Of a DNA stretch of 64,000 bases, positions 47,101 through 56,441 are shown piece after piece. This DNA comes from Pseudoflavonifractor sp. MSJ-30 (GTDB taxonomy: Bacteria > Bacillota > Clostridia > Oscillospirales > Oscillospiraceae), in NCBI RefSeq assembly GCF_018918045.1, contig NZ_JAHLPU010000070.1:1-64000 (forward strand), read 5' to 3'. The position numbers and the translations under genes were made by a program. Position 1 is the first letter of the stretch; the number at the start of each line of letters is the position of its first letter. The notes below the pieces were generated by a model that did no database searches, was not told where the DNA came from, and saw nothing but the letters and a program-made list of their open reading frames with translations.

Positions 47101-48027
47101 TTATTCCGGCAGGCCCAGGGCCGCCGTGGTCAGAATACCGAGATTTTTGGCATAGATGCTGTCAAACTGGTTCAGGGGCAGGGGATTCTCCCCCAGGCCT
47201 GCCTCAATGGTGAAGCCGGGCCGCCGCCAGGTTTTGATGAACCAGTCCTTGTAGCCCGCGAAACCGGAGACATAGGGCGTTTCCGCCAGAGCGTAGCCGG
47301 AGAGCCGGGCAAATTCCTGCCCCAGGGCCAGAGCGCCGGGAACATCGATGTCGTCATACTTCCAGTAGATCTGCTCGCCCTGGGTGTGGTAGGCCAGAAT
47401 CAGGGCAGGATCCAGGTACCGGGTGAAGTCCGCCAGGGCACGGCTCTCCCGCTGGGTCAGGGGGGCTTTGCCCACATAGTCCCGGGGACCGGGCCTTGTA
47501 TAGCCCTGGGAGAATTTGATTTCCCGTGCCTGAAGCCAGCCTGCGGGATATTGTAGGTTCAGATCTATCCCCAGAAGGTTGGCTTTCCAGCCGTTGGGGA
47601 AGGAAATGGCTGGATAATTGCCGGCAAGATTCCTTGCCTTTTCCCACTGGACGCTGCCCTGGGGAGTGCCGCCTGTCACCAGGTCCACCCCGTCCGGGTC
47701 CACCATAGGCACCAGAAAGATCTGGCAGTTCTCCTCGAAAAGGTTGGCCGGGATGCCGTAGACCGAGCCCTTTTCCAGAATTGCCCGGGAAAGTTCCTCA
47801 GCGAATTTCAGCAGCACCGTGGCGGTGATCCACTCGTTGGCATGGTGGGCGGCGGTAAACAGCACCGTCCGTCCTCCGCTGCCGATGGACATGGCCTCGA
47901 TTTCCCGCCCATAGGCCGTGGTTCCGATACTGCGGCTGCCGCAGACGGGATAGGCCTCCGCAATTTTCGCAATGGTCTCATGACAGAGCCCATAGGTCAT
48001 GGGCACGTCCGTTTGCACAATGGACAT
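47101..48027 (-). CDS. M14 family carboxypeptidase, gamma-D-Glu-diamino acid endopeptidase-like
   Basis: This 308-residue zinc peptidase has the M14 ligands HHANEWI (His and Glu, about 60-66) and AYHTQG (about 210-215), with the catalytic Glu in FTIEAGLGENP (about 270-280). PMVDPDGVDLVTG and GIDLNLQYPAGW are typical of the MpaA/gamma-D-glutamyl-L-diamino acid peptidase subgroup, which trims peptidoglycan peptides. It lacks a signal peptide, so it probably recycles muropeptides in the cytoplasm. The start follows GCGGAGGTG; a longer frame has no site. Confidence 0.85.
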   Translation of the reverse strand: MSIVQTDVPMTYGLCHETIAKIAEAYPVCGSRSIGTTAYGREIEAMSIGSGGRTVLFTAAHHANEWITATVLLKFAEELSRAILEKGSVYGIPANLFEENCQIFLVPMVDPDGVDLVTGGTPQGSVQWEKARNLAGNYPAISFPNGWKANLLGIDLNLQYPAGWLQAREIKFSQGYTRPGPRDYVGKAPLTQRESRALADFTRYLDPALILAYHTQGEQIYWKYDDIDVPGALALGQEFARLSGYALAETPYVSGFAGYKDWFIKTWRRPGFTIEAGLGENPLPLNQFDSIYAKNLGILTTAALGLPE

Positions 48028-48120
48028 AGCACACCTCCGCATTCTGGTTCACGGTATAGTGTATGCGGGGAGAACGGAAATGTGCGAGGTCGATGAATTG
48101 ACAAATAAGGACTTGTTGTA

Positions 48121-48269
48121 CCCCTTGGCTCTCCCTATGGGAGAGCTGTCGCGGCGGAAACGCCGTGACTGAGAGGGCTGCGATACCGAAGCATTCATGC
48201 GGATCCCACCGCTGGTACCCTCTCAGTCGTGCTGCGCACGCCAGCTCCCCCAGAGGGGGAGCCAAGGGG
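48121..48269. repeat. Dispersed inverted-repeat element, family A, copy 3
   Basis: Nearly identical to the copy at 2540-2688 and in the same orientation, between the M14 gene and the histidine kinase gene. Confidence 0.85.
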
Positions 48270-48301
48270 AAATTCCGATAACCTCCAATTTGCCGACCAT
48301 C

Positions 48302-49510
48302 TTACTCATCTGTCGGCAGCTCTGCGGCGAAGGTCACGCGGCCGTCTGCGTAGTCGGCGCGGATCTTGCCGTTGTGCGCGGCGACGATGTTTTCAGCGAT
48401 GGACAGGCCCAGCCCGAAGCTGCCGTCCCGGCTGCGGGCGGCATCCATGCGGTAGAAGCGCTTGAAGATATTTTGCAGATCCTGTCGGCTCATTTCCGCT
48501 GCCTCGTTGGAGACGCTGAGGCAGCAGCGGCGGTGGCGTGTTTTTTCCAGAGTGACCCGGACGGTGCCGCCGACGGCATATTTTCTGGCGTTATCCAGCA
48601 GAATGTCCAGCAGCTGGCCCAGGTACTGGCGGCTGCCGGTAAGGGTAATGCCGGGGGTGATTTGGGATTCCAGAGTCAGCCCGGCCTCGAAGAACACTGC
48701 CTCAAAGGGAAGCAGGGCGTCTTCTGTCAGGGCGGACAGATCCACTTTTTCAAAGACCATTTTCGACTGCCCATTGTCGGAACGGGCCAGCTCCAGCAGG
48801 TGTTCTACCAAATCGCGCATTTGGTGGGACATGGTCAGGATGCTGCTGACGCTGCGGCTCTTATCCGCGGCATCACCCTCAGGCATCTGCAAAATCTCCG
48901 CGTTGGTCATGATGACCGTCAGGGGCGTCTTCAGCTCATGGGAAGCATCGGCTACGAACTGCCGCTGCTGATCCCAGGCTTTTTCCACCGGGCGCACCAT
49001 CCAACGGGCCAGCAGTACGGAAATGCCCAGAAAGAGCGCCAGACACAGCCCGCCCAACTCGGCGCAGGTTTTTGCGAGACTGGAAAGGGCAGCCTTTTCA
49101 CTGGTGATATCGGCAAACACCAGAGTTTCAGACAGGGGAGACTTGACCTTCAGAAATCGGAGATTGTATTCGGCGATAATGCCGGTACGGGCGTTCTTCT
49201 GCACCACGGCCTCCGTCAGGGCTCGAAGGAAGACCTCGTCAGACAGGTCGTAATAGCCGCCGACGATGGCGGTGACTTTTCCATCGGTGCCGATTTTGAC
49301 CATGAAATACGGGAGCTTGACTTCGCTGCCTCCCGCGTTGGGGCGGCTCAACTGAAAGGGATTGGCGGCAACGGACTCCATCATGGAGATGCTTTCCTGC
49401 TGGAGCCCCTTCTGGGTGGCGTGGTACAAAAGGCCAAAGATGGAGCAGAGCATGACGGTGACAATGGCCATGATGACGCAGACGAAACGGACCCGCAGCT
49501 TTTTCAGCAT
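48302..49510 (-). CDS. Sensor histidine kinase
   Basis: A 402-residue membrane kinase: TM helices at about 8-29 and 150-170 enclose an extracellular sensor region, then a HisKA domain with His191 in ADASHELKTPLT and a HATPase domain with N-box DILLDNARKYA (about 285-295) and G-box GSFGLGLSIAENI (about 362-374). HAMP is weak or absent. It overlaps the response regulator gene by seven bases and phosphorylates that protein. The signal is unknown. Confidence 0.92.
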   Translation of the reverse strand: MLKKLRVRFVCVIMAIVTVMLCSIFGLLYHATQKGLQQESISMMESVAANPFQLSRPNAGGSEVKLPYFMVKIGTDGKVTAIVGGYYDLSDEVFLRALTEAVVQKNARTGIIAEYNLRFLKVKSPLSETLVFADITSEKAALSSLAKTCAELGGLCLALFLGISVLLARWMVRPVEKAWDQQRQFVADASHELKTPLTVIMTNAEILQMPEGDAADKSRSVSSILTMSHQMRDLVEHLLELARSDNGQSKMVFEKVDLSALTEDALLPFEAVFFEAGLTLESQITPGITLTGSRQYLGQLLDILLDNARKYAVGGTVRVTLEKTRHRRCCLSVSNEAAEMSRQDLQNIFKRFYRMDAARSRDGSFGLGLSIAENIVAAHNGKIRADYADGRVTFAAELPTDE

Positions 49511-50181
49511 CCCTGCATCACCTCCAGCTGGTAGCCCAGACGGCGGATGGACTGAATGGTCACATTGGAGCCGATGGCTTTCAGCTTTTTTCGCAGGAAG
49601 CCGATATAGACCTCCACATTGTTTTCTACCGCGTCGGAATCAAAGCCCCAGACCCGGGAGAGGATGCTTTCCTTGGAGACGATGGTGCCTCTGGCCTGGA
49701 AGAGATAGCGCATGACGTCAAATTCCTTGGCGGACAGCCGCACAGACCGGCCGCCGCACATCAGTGTGCAGGTGCTCAGATCCAGTACCGTGTTGCCCAG
49801 AGTCAGCTCGTCCACCTGATTGCCCTGACGGCGCAGCAGCGCGCCTACGCAGGCCAGCAGCTCCCGGCTGTCGAAGGGTTTGGTCAGGTAGTAGTCTGCT
49901 CCGGCGTTGAGGCCCTCAATGCGGTCTTCCAGCCCGGAACGGGCGGTGAGCATCAGAATAGGGGTTCCGCAGCGCTTGGCCCGGACGGAACGGGCCACCT
50001 GGTAGCCGTTCATTTTGGGCATCATCACATCCAGAATCAGCAGATCATAAACGCCGGTCTCCGCGTACTCCGCCCCGGCCTCGCCGTCATAGACGCACTC
50101 CACGTCAAACCCTTTCCGCTCCAGAAGTGTCTTCAGAGAGTCCGCCAGGAGCTTTTCATCCTCGATAACCAGAATTTTCAC
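49504..50181 (-). CDS. OmpR/PhoB family response regulator
   Basis: The 225-residue regulator has a receiver domain with acidic pocket IEDEK (6-10), phosphoacceptor D51 in LILDVMMPK and the lysine in YLTKPFDSREL (about 99-109), then a winged-helix output domain (about 125-222: LSAKEFDVMRYL, VWGFDSDAVENNVEVYIGFL). A GTG start is preferred because GGGGG lies 7 bases upstream. A TATACT box in the upstream minus-strand sequence suggests the promoter. Co-transcribed with the kinase. Confidence 0.92.
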   Translation of the reverse strand: MKILVIEDEKLLADSLKTLLERKGFDVECVYDGEAGAEYAETGVYDLLILDVMMPKMNGYQVARSVRAKRCGTPILMLTARSGLEDRIEGLNAGADYYLTKPFDSRELLACVGALLRRQGNQVDELTLGNTVLDLSTCTLMCGGRSVRLSAKEFDVMRYLFQARGTIVSKESILSRVWGFDSDAVENNVEVYIGFLRKKLKAIGSNVTIQSIRRLGYQLEVMQGC

Positions 50182-50248
50182 AGAATTCCCCCAATACAAT
50201 ACACCTTACTATCAGTATACTACACCTTTAAGCTGAAATAAAGCTGAA

Positions 50249-50280
50249 AATTTCCCCGGGACGGCTGTCCCGGGGAAATT
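50249..50280 (-). terminator. Terminator of the MFS transporter gene
   Basis: AATTTCCCCGGGAC/GTCCCGGGGAAATT, a perfect 14-bp stem with TTTTC following on the minus strand. Confidence 0.8.
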
Positions 50281-50296
50281 TATCAGAGGAAGGGAT

Positions 50297-51655
50297 TTAC
50301 TTCTGCTGCAGCTTGGCGGCGTTTTCCTGAGCGCATCTGGCGGCTTCCGCGTCGGTAATCTTGTAGAAGAAGGCCATGATGGCGGCTGCTATAAAATAGA
50401 TGATGGCGGGGACAATCCAGCAGATGAACATGAAGCTCTTGACCCAGGCTTCGTCAGGGGTGAAGCCCGCAACGTAGCCGGTGGCGCCCAGCAGGTAAAG
50501 GCCAATGGTGCCGCCCAGGGCCATGCCGATCTTCATCGGGGGAGAGGCCAGACCGATGGCAATGGTCCGCATATCCTTGCCGGTCTTGTTCAGATACCAC
50601 TCGCCGCAGTCCAGATACATGGTGACGGAGAAGGAGGAATAGATGTAGGTTCCGCAGGTGCCGAAGCTCATGAAGATGATGTACCATACCCAGTGCTGGG
50701 CGCCCATCAGATTCACGCCCACCAGGCCCAGGCCGAAGAGTATGAAGCCCGCGACGCAGGACCACTTCTTGCCGATCTTGGTGCCGATTTTCGGCATGAA
50801 CATGGCAGCCACAACGCCCACCAGAGAGGCGGCCAGGGTGGCCAGGGTCAGCTTGGTGAAGTCACCGACAACGTAGAGCCAGTAATAGGTGTAGTTGGCC
50901 TGATACATGAACATACCGATCTGCAGGACGGTAAAGGAAATGAACAGGGCCAGCAGCTGGGGGTTCTTAAACAGGGATTCCAGCATGTCCTTGATGGTTA
51001 CCCGGGGCGCACCGGCGGGACCCTGACCAACGGGAAGATCCTTGCCCTCCGCCAGCCGGGAAATGTTGCCCAAAGCCCAGGGCATGGGAAGCATGAAGAC
51101 CAGGGCGACGATAAAGTAGTTCCAGCTGCCAAAGGGAAGCTTTGTGACCAGCGTGGGGATGAAGGAGCAAATCAGCATGACCACGGTGTTCTGGCGAATC
51201 ATGTTAATGGTCATGGCGTTCCGGTTGGCGGGGTTGGGGCCGGCAACCACGGCGACAATGCCGTAGTAGGAGGTCTGAATGATGTTCATCAGACAGTTCA
51301 GCACGGTGTAGGAAACGCCCAGAACCGCGACACGGACAACCATGGGTGCGGTGCTGGTGTTCGCGACCTCCAGCATAATCATGACGGCCAGTATCCAGCG
51401 GCCATAGTACAGCCAGGCCTGGTGTTTGCCCTTTTTACCCAGCTTGACTTTCTCGACGATGACGCCGCAGAAAAGGCTGACGATAAAATCGCAGATCTTG
51501 GCGATCAGCAGTGCCGTGGCAAGGGTGGCGGCGGGGATTTTCAGAACTTCCGTGGCGAAGGTGTTCAGGTACATGAAGCCGACCATAATGGAAAGGCTCA
51601 GCAGCGAATAAGTACCCATGGTCCAAATCTCTTTTTTGCTGCTTGTGGGCTGCAT
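50297..51655 (-). CDS. MFS symporter, GPH (MelB/MFS_2) type
   Basis: A 452-residue transporter with about 12 membrane segments. LLIAKICDFIVSLFCGVIVE followed by KVKLGKKGKHQAWLYYGRW is the characteristic TM2-loop motif of the glycoside-pentoside-hexuronide:cation family (MelB, UidB, YihO), where D in AKICD binds the coupling cation. Family members carry sugars and glycosides, but some are linked to methylated amines. It follows the UroD-type methyltransferase gene and is likely controlled by the divergent PucR regulator, so its cargo may be that enzyme's substrate. Confidence 0.85.
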   Translation of the reverse strand: MQPTSSKKEIWTMGTYSLLSLSIMVGFMYLNTFATEVLKIPAATLATALLIAKICDFIVSLFCGVIVEKVKLGKKGKHQAWLYYGRWILAVMIMLEVANTSTAPMVVRVAVLGVSYTVLNCLMNIIQTSYYGIVAVVAGPNPANRNAMTINMIRQNTVVMLICSFIPTLVTKLPFGSWNYFIVALVFMLPMPWALGNISRLAEGKDLPVGQGPAGAPRVTIKDMLESLFKNPQLLALFISFTVLQIGMFMYQANYTYYWLYVVGDFTKLTLATLAASLVGVVAAMFMPKIGTKIGKKWSCVAGFILFGLGLVGVNLMGAQHWVWYIIFMSFGTCGTYIYSSFSVTMYLDCGEWYLNKTGKDMRTIAIGLASPPMKIGMALGGTIGLYLLGATGYVAGFTPDEAWVKSFMFICWIVPAIIYFIAAAIMAFFYKITDAEAARCAQENAAKLQQK

Positions 51656-51688
51656 AAGGGTTCCTCCTTTATTTCTCTCTCCTGATTG

Positions 51689-52771
51689 TTATTCCTGGCC
51701 GCAGCAGCCGATCCGGGACGCCCGGTACAGTTCTTCCCGGAAGGCGGGGGTCAGATAGCCAGGCTTGGAATACATACTGCTCAGAACGCAGGGACGGTCA
51801 GGCCGGGCGTATTTTGCTGCGAAAGCCCGGGCGGCAGCCCGAAGTTCTTCCTCCGTGGCGGATTCGGGATGTTCCAGCTCGTTGATGACCACAGAGATGA
51901 CGATCTTGTCTCCGTAGGTCTCCCAGAGCTTGCCGGTGTCGTTCATGGCCATGGGGGTCCAGGAGTCGAAGCCGGCGTCTACAAAGACGCCGCAGCGGGA
52001 CTCCGCCTTGCCGCAGGAGTGCAGCTCGATATATTTGCCATGGGAATGAACATGATCGCAGAAGCGCTTCATCTCCGGCAGGAAGACCTCTCTGGCCACG
52101 GCTTCGGAGAAGAAGGGGGCCATCTGGGAGCCCCAGTCATCATGGATGCAGAAGCCGGGAATATCATAGTATTGGCAGCACTTGTCTATAATGCGCATAT
52201 ACAGGGAGGTCGTCTCATGGATCAGCTCCTTGACGGCGTCAAGCTGGTCATCGTCCAGCAGTGCCATAGCGGCGCCCTCAAAGGTCATGAAGGAAATCAG
52301 CCGCTCGAACCAGCAGCCGTTCAGCAGCCAGAGAGTCTTGGGGCCGGAGGCCAGATATTCCCTGTTCATCTCGGCGCTGCCTTCCCAGTCCCAGCTGTCG
52401 ATATCGGGGAAGTGGACGTAGTCCCGCCAGTCGTTGGCGTCGTCAAAGAGTTTGCCTTCGCTCATGGAGCCGCCGGCTACATCGATGTACTTCCAGTTCA
52501 GACCGAACATATCCTTGCCGCCAAACTTCTCCCGGGGGGTGGGAACGGCTTCAAAGACAAATCCCCGGGCCACGTGATCGGGAATCACGGAGGGGCAGAA
52601 AAAGCCGGTTTCGGAGCCGTTCAGAATCCAAAGTGCCTCTTTGTCGATAAAAGTACGCTTTACCAACTCAGTGGTGCTGATGGGGTAGTTGAACACGGGA
52701 ATCGTGCCGCCGCCAAAAGCGGGGACCTGGGCTACAACTTCCATTTCCTTTTCACTGAAGGGGATTTTCAT
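51689..52771 (-). CDS. Uroporphyrinogen decarboxylase (URO-D) family protein, probable corrinoid methyltransferase
   Basis: This 360-residue TIM-barrel protein is closer to the MtaA/CmuA-type methyltransferases than to HemE: it has the zinc-ligand HSHGKYIELHSCGKAE (about 238-253; His-x-Cys) and a later AKYARPDRPCVLSSMYSKPG with Cys. Such enzymes transfer methyl groups between corrinoid proteins, cobalamin or cofactors. No corrinoid protein gene is seen in the window. The start follows AAAGGAG by 9 bases; a much longer open frame upstream runs through the divergent regulator's promoter and is rejected. Confidence 0.78.
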   Translation of the reverse strand: MKIPFSEKEMEVVAQVPAFGGGTIPVFNYPISTTELVKRTFIDKEALWILNGSETGFFCPSVIPDHVARGFVFEAVPTPREKFGGKDMFGLNWKYIDVAGGSMSEGKLFDDANDWRDYVHFPDIDSWDWEGSAEMNREYLASGPKTLWLLNGCWFERLISFMTFEGAAMALLDDDQLDAVKELIHETTSLYMRIIDKCCQYYDIPGFCIHDDWGSQMAPFFSEAVAREVFLPEMKRFCDHVHSHGKYIELHSCGKAESRCGVFVDAGFDSWTPMAMNDTGKLWETYGDKIVISVVINELEHPESATEEELRAAARAFAAKYARPDRPCVLSSMYSKPGYLTPAFREELYRASRIGCCGQE

Positions 52772-53042
52772 TGTGGTCACTCCTTTTACAGATTCATATA
52801 TTGGGGTTCCTTGCCTTGCTGCCTGTATTGTAGCACCCGGGCGGCGGAAAAGATACGGTCCAAGGGTACACTGGTTGATGAGAAAAAATGACAAATTTTG
52901 TTCCAATGGTACAAAGATATAGAGAACACCGAATTGGAAATTGTGAGAAATTACGGGAAGAGGCTTTCTTTTTTTGCCAAACGATGGTAAAATAAAAAAA
53001 GAGAGAGTGAAGAGCCCAGAAATTGGACGGAAAGGACAAAAC

Positions 53043-54509
53043 ATGAAGCTTAGTATGTGGATTATAGCCAATTTGCTGGAATCCTTTGAGCCGGAAGTAC
53101 AAATCCGCAGGGAGTCCCCCAGAGTTCTGCGCAGCGCCCGGCTGGCCTACGCCACGGACTGCGTGCTGGTCCAGCAGGACGGGCCGGACTGTTTGTACCT
53201 TTGGCACGAAGACAGGATCCGCCTGACGGATATGTCCGCCCGGGAGGGCTTCGAACTGCTGCAAAGCCTGTTCGACTCCATGTTCGACTGGCGGAGCCGG
53301 ATTGCGGGATGTATCGAGCGAGAGGATTTTCAGGCGCTGGTGGAGGAAATGGGGGTTGTATTCAGAACGCCGATCGCGCTGACAGACGCAAACCATGCCT
53401 GTCTCGCCTGCTCCAAAAGCTATGGGCCCGAGGAAGTGGATCGGGAATGGCTGCATCTGAAGACCTATGGTTATTCGTCCTTCATCTCCGCTAAGGAGAT
53501 TTCCGAGGCGAGGCTTTCCTACCATATGGATGGCAAGGTTATACGTTTCCGTTTTCCGGAAGGCAGCAATATGTCCGACAGCCTTTCCATAACGGTTTTT
53601 CAGGGGGAGATGCCGGTAGGATATTTGACCGTCGTGGAAAAAACGCATCCTCTGAATGACGGCCATATGCAGCTGATGGTCATGCTGGCCAAGGCGCTGG
53701 CGCCTGTCCTGGGGCGGGAGCGGCGGGGCAGCGGATTGAACAGCTCCATGCTTCAGCGCCTTCTGGAGGGCGCGCCGGTGGCGGACGCGGGCGCGCGGCA
53801 TTTTCTGGATCAGCGAGGCTGGACGGAGGCAGACAGTTACCGGGTATATGTTCTGAATTTTGAAGAAGCGTCGGAGCAAATGCAGTGGGACTACAGAAAG
53901 TATTTTTCCGCCATTGCGGCGGTATTTCCGCTGGACCTCTGCGGTGTATTCGGCGGCAGGTTTGTGCTGCTGGCCAACGATAACAAAATGCCGGATGACC
54001 GCCGCCGCGGAAAGCTGGAGGAGATCTTGGGCGCGGCCCCTGTTTCCGGCGGCGTCAGCCTGAGTCATCAGGGCTTTGCGCTGCTGCCGCGGCTGCTGGA
54101 GCAGGCGGAGTTTGCCCTGTGTACGCCCCCAAAAGAGGATGGTCACTTTACGGACTTCTATTCTCTGGCAATGGACTATCTGATCCGCAGCGATTACGCC
54201 CCGGACAGGTGTCTGGCAGCCTGCCATCCGGATGTGTACCGGCTTTTCTGCCAGGACGAGGTACTGTATAAGACGCTGTGGGCGTATTTGCTTCAGGATC
54301 GGTCCGTGACCAGAACGGTGCAGATGCTGTATGTCCATAAAAATACGCTGCTGTATCGTCTGCGCCGGATTGAGGAGCTCCTGCAATACAGCTTTTCGGA
54401 TTCCTATACCAGATCTTATATGCGCATGTCCTTCCTCTTGCTGGAACGTCACGCGGGCCTGCCCCAACCACCGGCGGCCGCTTTCGGCTTGCCGGAGGAG
54501 GAAAAGTAA
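53043..54509 (+). CDS. PucR/CdaR family transcriptional regulator
   Basis: The 488-residue regulator has an N-terminal ligand-binding region of the PucR type (about 1-240), a GGDEF-like middle part (about 270-400) and a C-terminal HTH_30 domain (about 425-480) with LLQDRSVTRTVQMLYVHKNT and LLYRLRRIEELL. The family senses purines, amino acids, sugar acids and similar metabolites. It is transcribed divergently from the URO-D/MFS operon, its most likely target. The start is placed at the ATG after GAAAGGAC; the longer frame includes the promoter region. Confidence 0.85.
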   Translation: MKLSMWIIANLLESFEPEVQIRRESPRVLRSARLAYATDCVLVQQDGPDCLYLWHEDRIRLTDMSAREGFELLQSLFDSMFDWRSRIAGCIEREDFQALVEEMGVVFRTPIALTDANHACLACSKSYGPEEVDREWLHLKTYGYSSFISAKEISEARLSYHMDGKVIRFRFPEGSNMSDSLSITVFQGEMPVGYLTVVEKTHPLNDGHMQLMVMLAKALAPVLGRERRGSGLNSSMLQRLLEGAPVADAGARHFLDQRGWTEADSYRVYVLNFEEASEQMQWDYRKYFSAIAAVFPLDLCGVFGGRFVLLANDNKMPDDRRRGKLEEILGAAPVSGGVSLSHQGFALLPRLLEQAEFALCTPPKEDGHFTDFYSLAMDYLIRSDYAPDRCLAACHPDVYRLFCQDEVLYKTLWAYLLQDRSVTRTVQMLYVHKNTLLYRLRRIEELLQYSFSDSYTRSYMRMSFLLLERHAGLPQPPAAAFGLPEEEK

Positions 54510-54514
54510 AAAAG

Positions 54515-54559
54515 CCCGGCACTCCCGCGTTTTCCAACCGGAAACGCGGGAGTGCCGGG
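54515..54559 (+). terminator. Terminator after the PucR-type gene
   Basis: CCCGGCACTCCCGCGTTT/AAACGCGGGAGTGCCGGG, a perfect 18-bp stem, just past the stop. T-run is short. Confidence 0.8.
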
Positions 54560-54596
54560 TTATGGACGGGGATAAACCGGGGGTTGTCGAACATAG

Positions 54597-54790
54597 GCTT
54601 CCCCTGGGGGAAGCTGGCAGGGCAAAGCCCTGACTGATGAGGGGCGGCATGCAGAACCTACGCGGAATCAACTTAAGCAACTACTTTCTTATTTGCCGGG
54701 ACTGGATTGCAGAGTTTTCTCCTTGTTGGTTCTGCATACCGCCCCTCATCCGACCCGCCTACGGCGGGCCACCTTCCCCCAGGGGAAGGC
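54597..54790. repeat. Dispersed inverted-repeat element, family B, copy 1
   Basis: About 194 bp. Outer arms GGCTTCCCCTGGGGGAAGC and CCTTCCCCCAGGGGAAGG are each palindromic and complementary to one another; inner arms GAGGGGCGGCATGCAGAACC and GGTTCTGCATACCGCCCCTC pair over 20 bp. The centre is variable relative to copy 2 at 63573-63768. Confidence 0.8.
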
Positions 54791-54813
54791 ATTTTGTCCG
54801 ACAACCCCCGACT

Positions 54814-56085
54814 TTACCGCTCCCGTTCCTTCAGTGAGAAGCACACGAACCCGCTCAGGGCGAATGCCGCGGCGGCGAGATTACGGTGGGTCATCCAGTA
54901 GTGGACCATGGAGTGGTTGCGGACCAGAAAATACCAGATGAAGGGTACGGCGAAGACAATGAGCAGGCTCAGCAGGCTGGCTTTTTCCGGCGCGAACCGG
55001 CAGCGTTTGGTCAGCAGCAGCCAGACCAGCACCCCCAGCAGCGCCAGAAGGATCAGTACGGCGGCGGGGGTGATAAAAACACCCAGATTCCGGCTGACGA
55101 CGGCCCCAAAGGTGGCCTCCGCGCCGCCCTCAGAGGCGGTGACGGTACCGCCGCTGCGGTATTGAATCTGCTCCATGGCGTCGGACAGCGCGTTGGTCCC
55201 GGTAATCAGGCTGGCGGCCAGCCATTTTCCGCTCCACATGCCGCCGTAGCCGAAGGCCCAGGCAGTCCCGGAACCGATGGTTTTCAGCAGCCGGTCCCGT
55301 CCGCTGGATTGGCTCATCAGGGCCTGCGGACCCAGGCAGATGCCCACGGCGCAGGCGGGATAGGTCAGAAAGTCAAAGAACGCGGTACCCACGCCCAGAA
55401 ATAAAAACACCAGATAGCCCCATTTCCTGTCCCAGCTTTCGGTAAGAAGCATGACAAGAGTGCCCAGCAGTGTCAGATAATAGATGCTGGAATACTGCAT
55501 GCTGAGGGCTGTGGAGACGGGATTGATGGCCAGTAAGGCCAGCCCCAGGGGCAGCGCCAGCCGAAGTCCCCGCTTCCGGTAGGCGGTCAGCAGCACCGCG
55601 CAAGCCAGGATCAGCTGCAGCGCACCGTTCAGCATCCGGATATCGCTGAGGGAGAAAAACAGCAGCAGGGGCTTGAGAAACAGCAGATAGCCGTGCCAGT
55701 ACCGGGCATAATCCAGGACCTGGCCGGAGCGATTCCCGTACACATACTGCTTCAGGGAATCCGCCGGGGCCAGTTTGCCCTCGGAGAACTCCATCCGGGA
55801 GCAGCGCATGGCGGCCTTCAGCGGGTTTTCGTCCCGGACATAGACCGCGGTCTGCATCATGATGGCGTCGGTATATCCGTCCAGACGTGCGCTTGGTTCC
55901 CCTGGGGCCCAGAAAAAGCCGGTGCCCTCCGTTTCAAAGATCGGCAGGCTCCTGTCCGCCTGGGTCAGCATCCGGCCGGTGGGCAGAATATATACACAGG
56001 TCATGGCAAGGACGCCCAGCAAAATGGACAAAATCAGGCAGATACAGCAGATAAGCGCCGCTTTGCTCAAGGATTTTACGTTCAT
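54814..56085 (-). CDS. Polytopic membrane protein, possible GT-C type glycosyltransferase
   Basis: A 423-residue protein with about ten hydrophobic segments, a signal-anchor-like first helix (8-32) and a large extracytoplasmic loop after it (about 35-135: ARLDGYTDAIMMQTAVYVRD, QVLDYARYWHGYLLFLKPLL). The DG.TD pattern early in the first loop and the topology are like GT-C membrane glycosyltransferases that use polyprenyl-linked sugars, but no decisive motif is present. No operon partner. The C-terminus is basic (SLKERER). Confidence 0.55.
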   Translation of the reverse strand: MNVKSLSKAALICCICLILSILLGVLAMTCVYILPTGRMLTQADRSLPIFETEGTGFFWAPGEPSARLDGYTDAIMMQTAVYVRDENPLKAAMRCSRMEFSEGKLAPADSLKQYVYGNRSGQVLDYARYWHGYLLFLKPLLLFFSLSDIRMLNGALQLILACAVLLTAYRKRGLRLALPLGLALLAINPVSTALSMQYSSIYYLTLLGTLVMLLTESWDRKWGYLVFLFLGVGTAFFDFLTYPACAVGICLGPQALMSQSSGRDRLLKTIGSGTAWAFGYGGMWSGKWLAASLITGTNALSDAMEQIQYRSGGTVTASEGGAEATFGAVVSRNLGVFITPAAVLILLALLGVLVWLLLTKRCRFAPEKASLLSLLIVFAVPFIWYFLVRNHSMVHYWMTHRNLAAAAFALSGFVCFSLKERER

Positions 56086-56229
56086 AGACTCAAAAGTCCT
56101 TTCCTTTTTTGCCTATTATAGCATAGCGGTCAGGAAAAAACCAGCCTCTTTTCCAAAGAGACAGGAGGCGCATTGAACAATAGTGTCAAAGATATCCCAT
56201 TCTCCGCCGGATTTTTTGCTGATTTTTAC

Positions 56230-56258
56230 TTGACAATTGTCCTTCGCACCGATACAAT
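56230..56258 (+). promoter_or_regulatory. Sigma-A promoter of the RNase Y gene
   Basis: TTGACA, 17-bp spacer, TACAAT. The transcript has a leader of about 180 nt with several GC-rich stems (for example CCGGCGTATGCGCCGG) before the start codon; no known riboswitch was recognised in it. Confidence 0.8.
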
Positions 56259-56441
56259 AAGATGTGATGTGAGCTTGCCTTATTGGCGGCTCCTTTACCG
56301 GCGTATGCGCCGGGGAATGCGTTTTGCGCCTTGTGGCGTTTTGCGATAGAGTGGCATATTTGCCAAAATCATCTCAATTTCACATGGGCCGCTGCGCACC
56401 CTGCCGCGCCAATTTTATGGAAGGAGGTGCGTTGTGGAATT

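Noticed and set aside
56259-56441. Riboswitch in the RNase Y leader
   Set aside because: There are GC-rich stems, but no consensus of a known riboswitch class was recognised.
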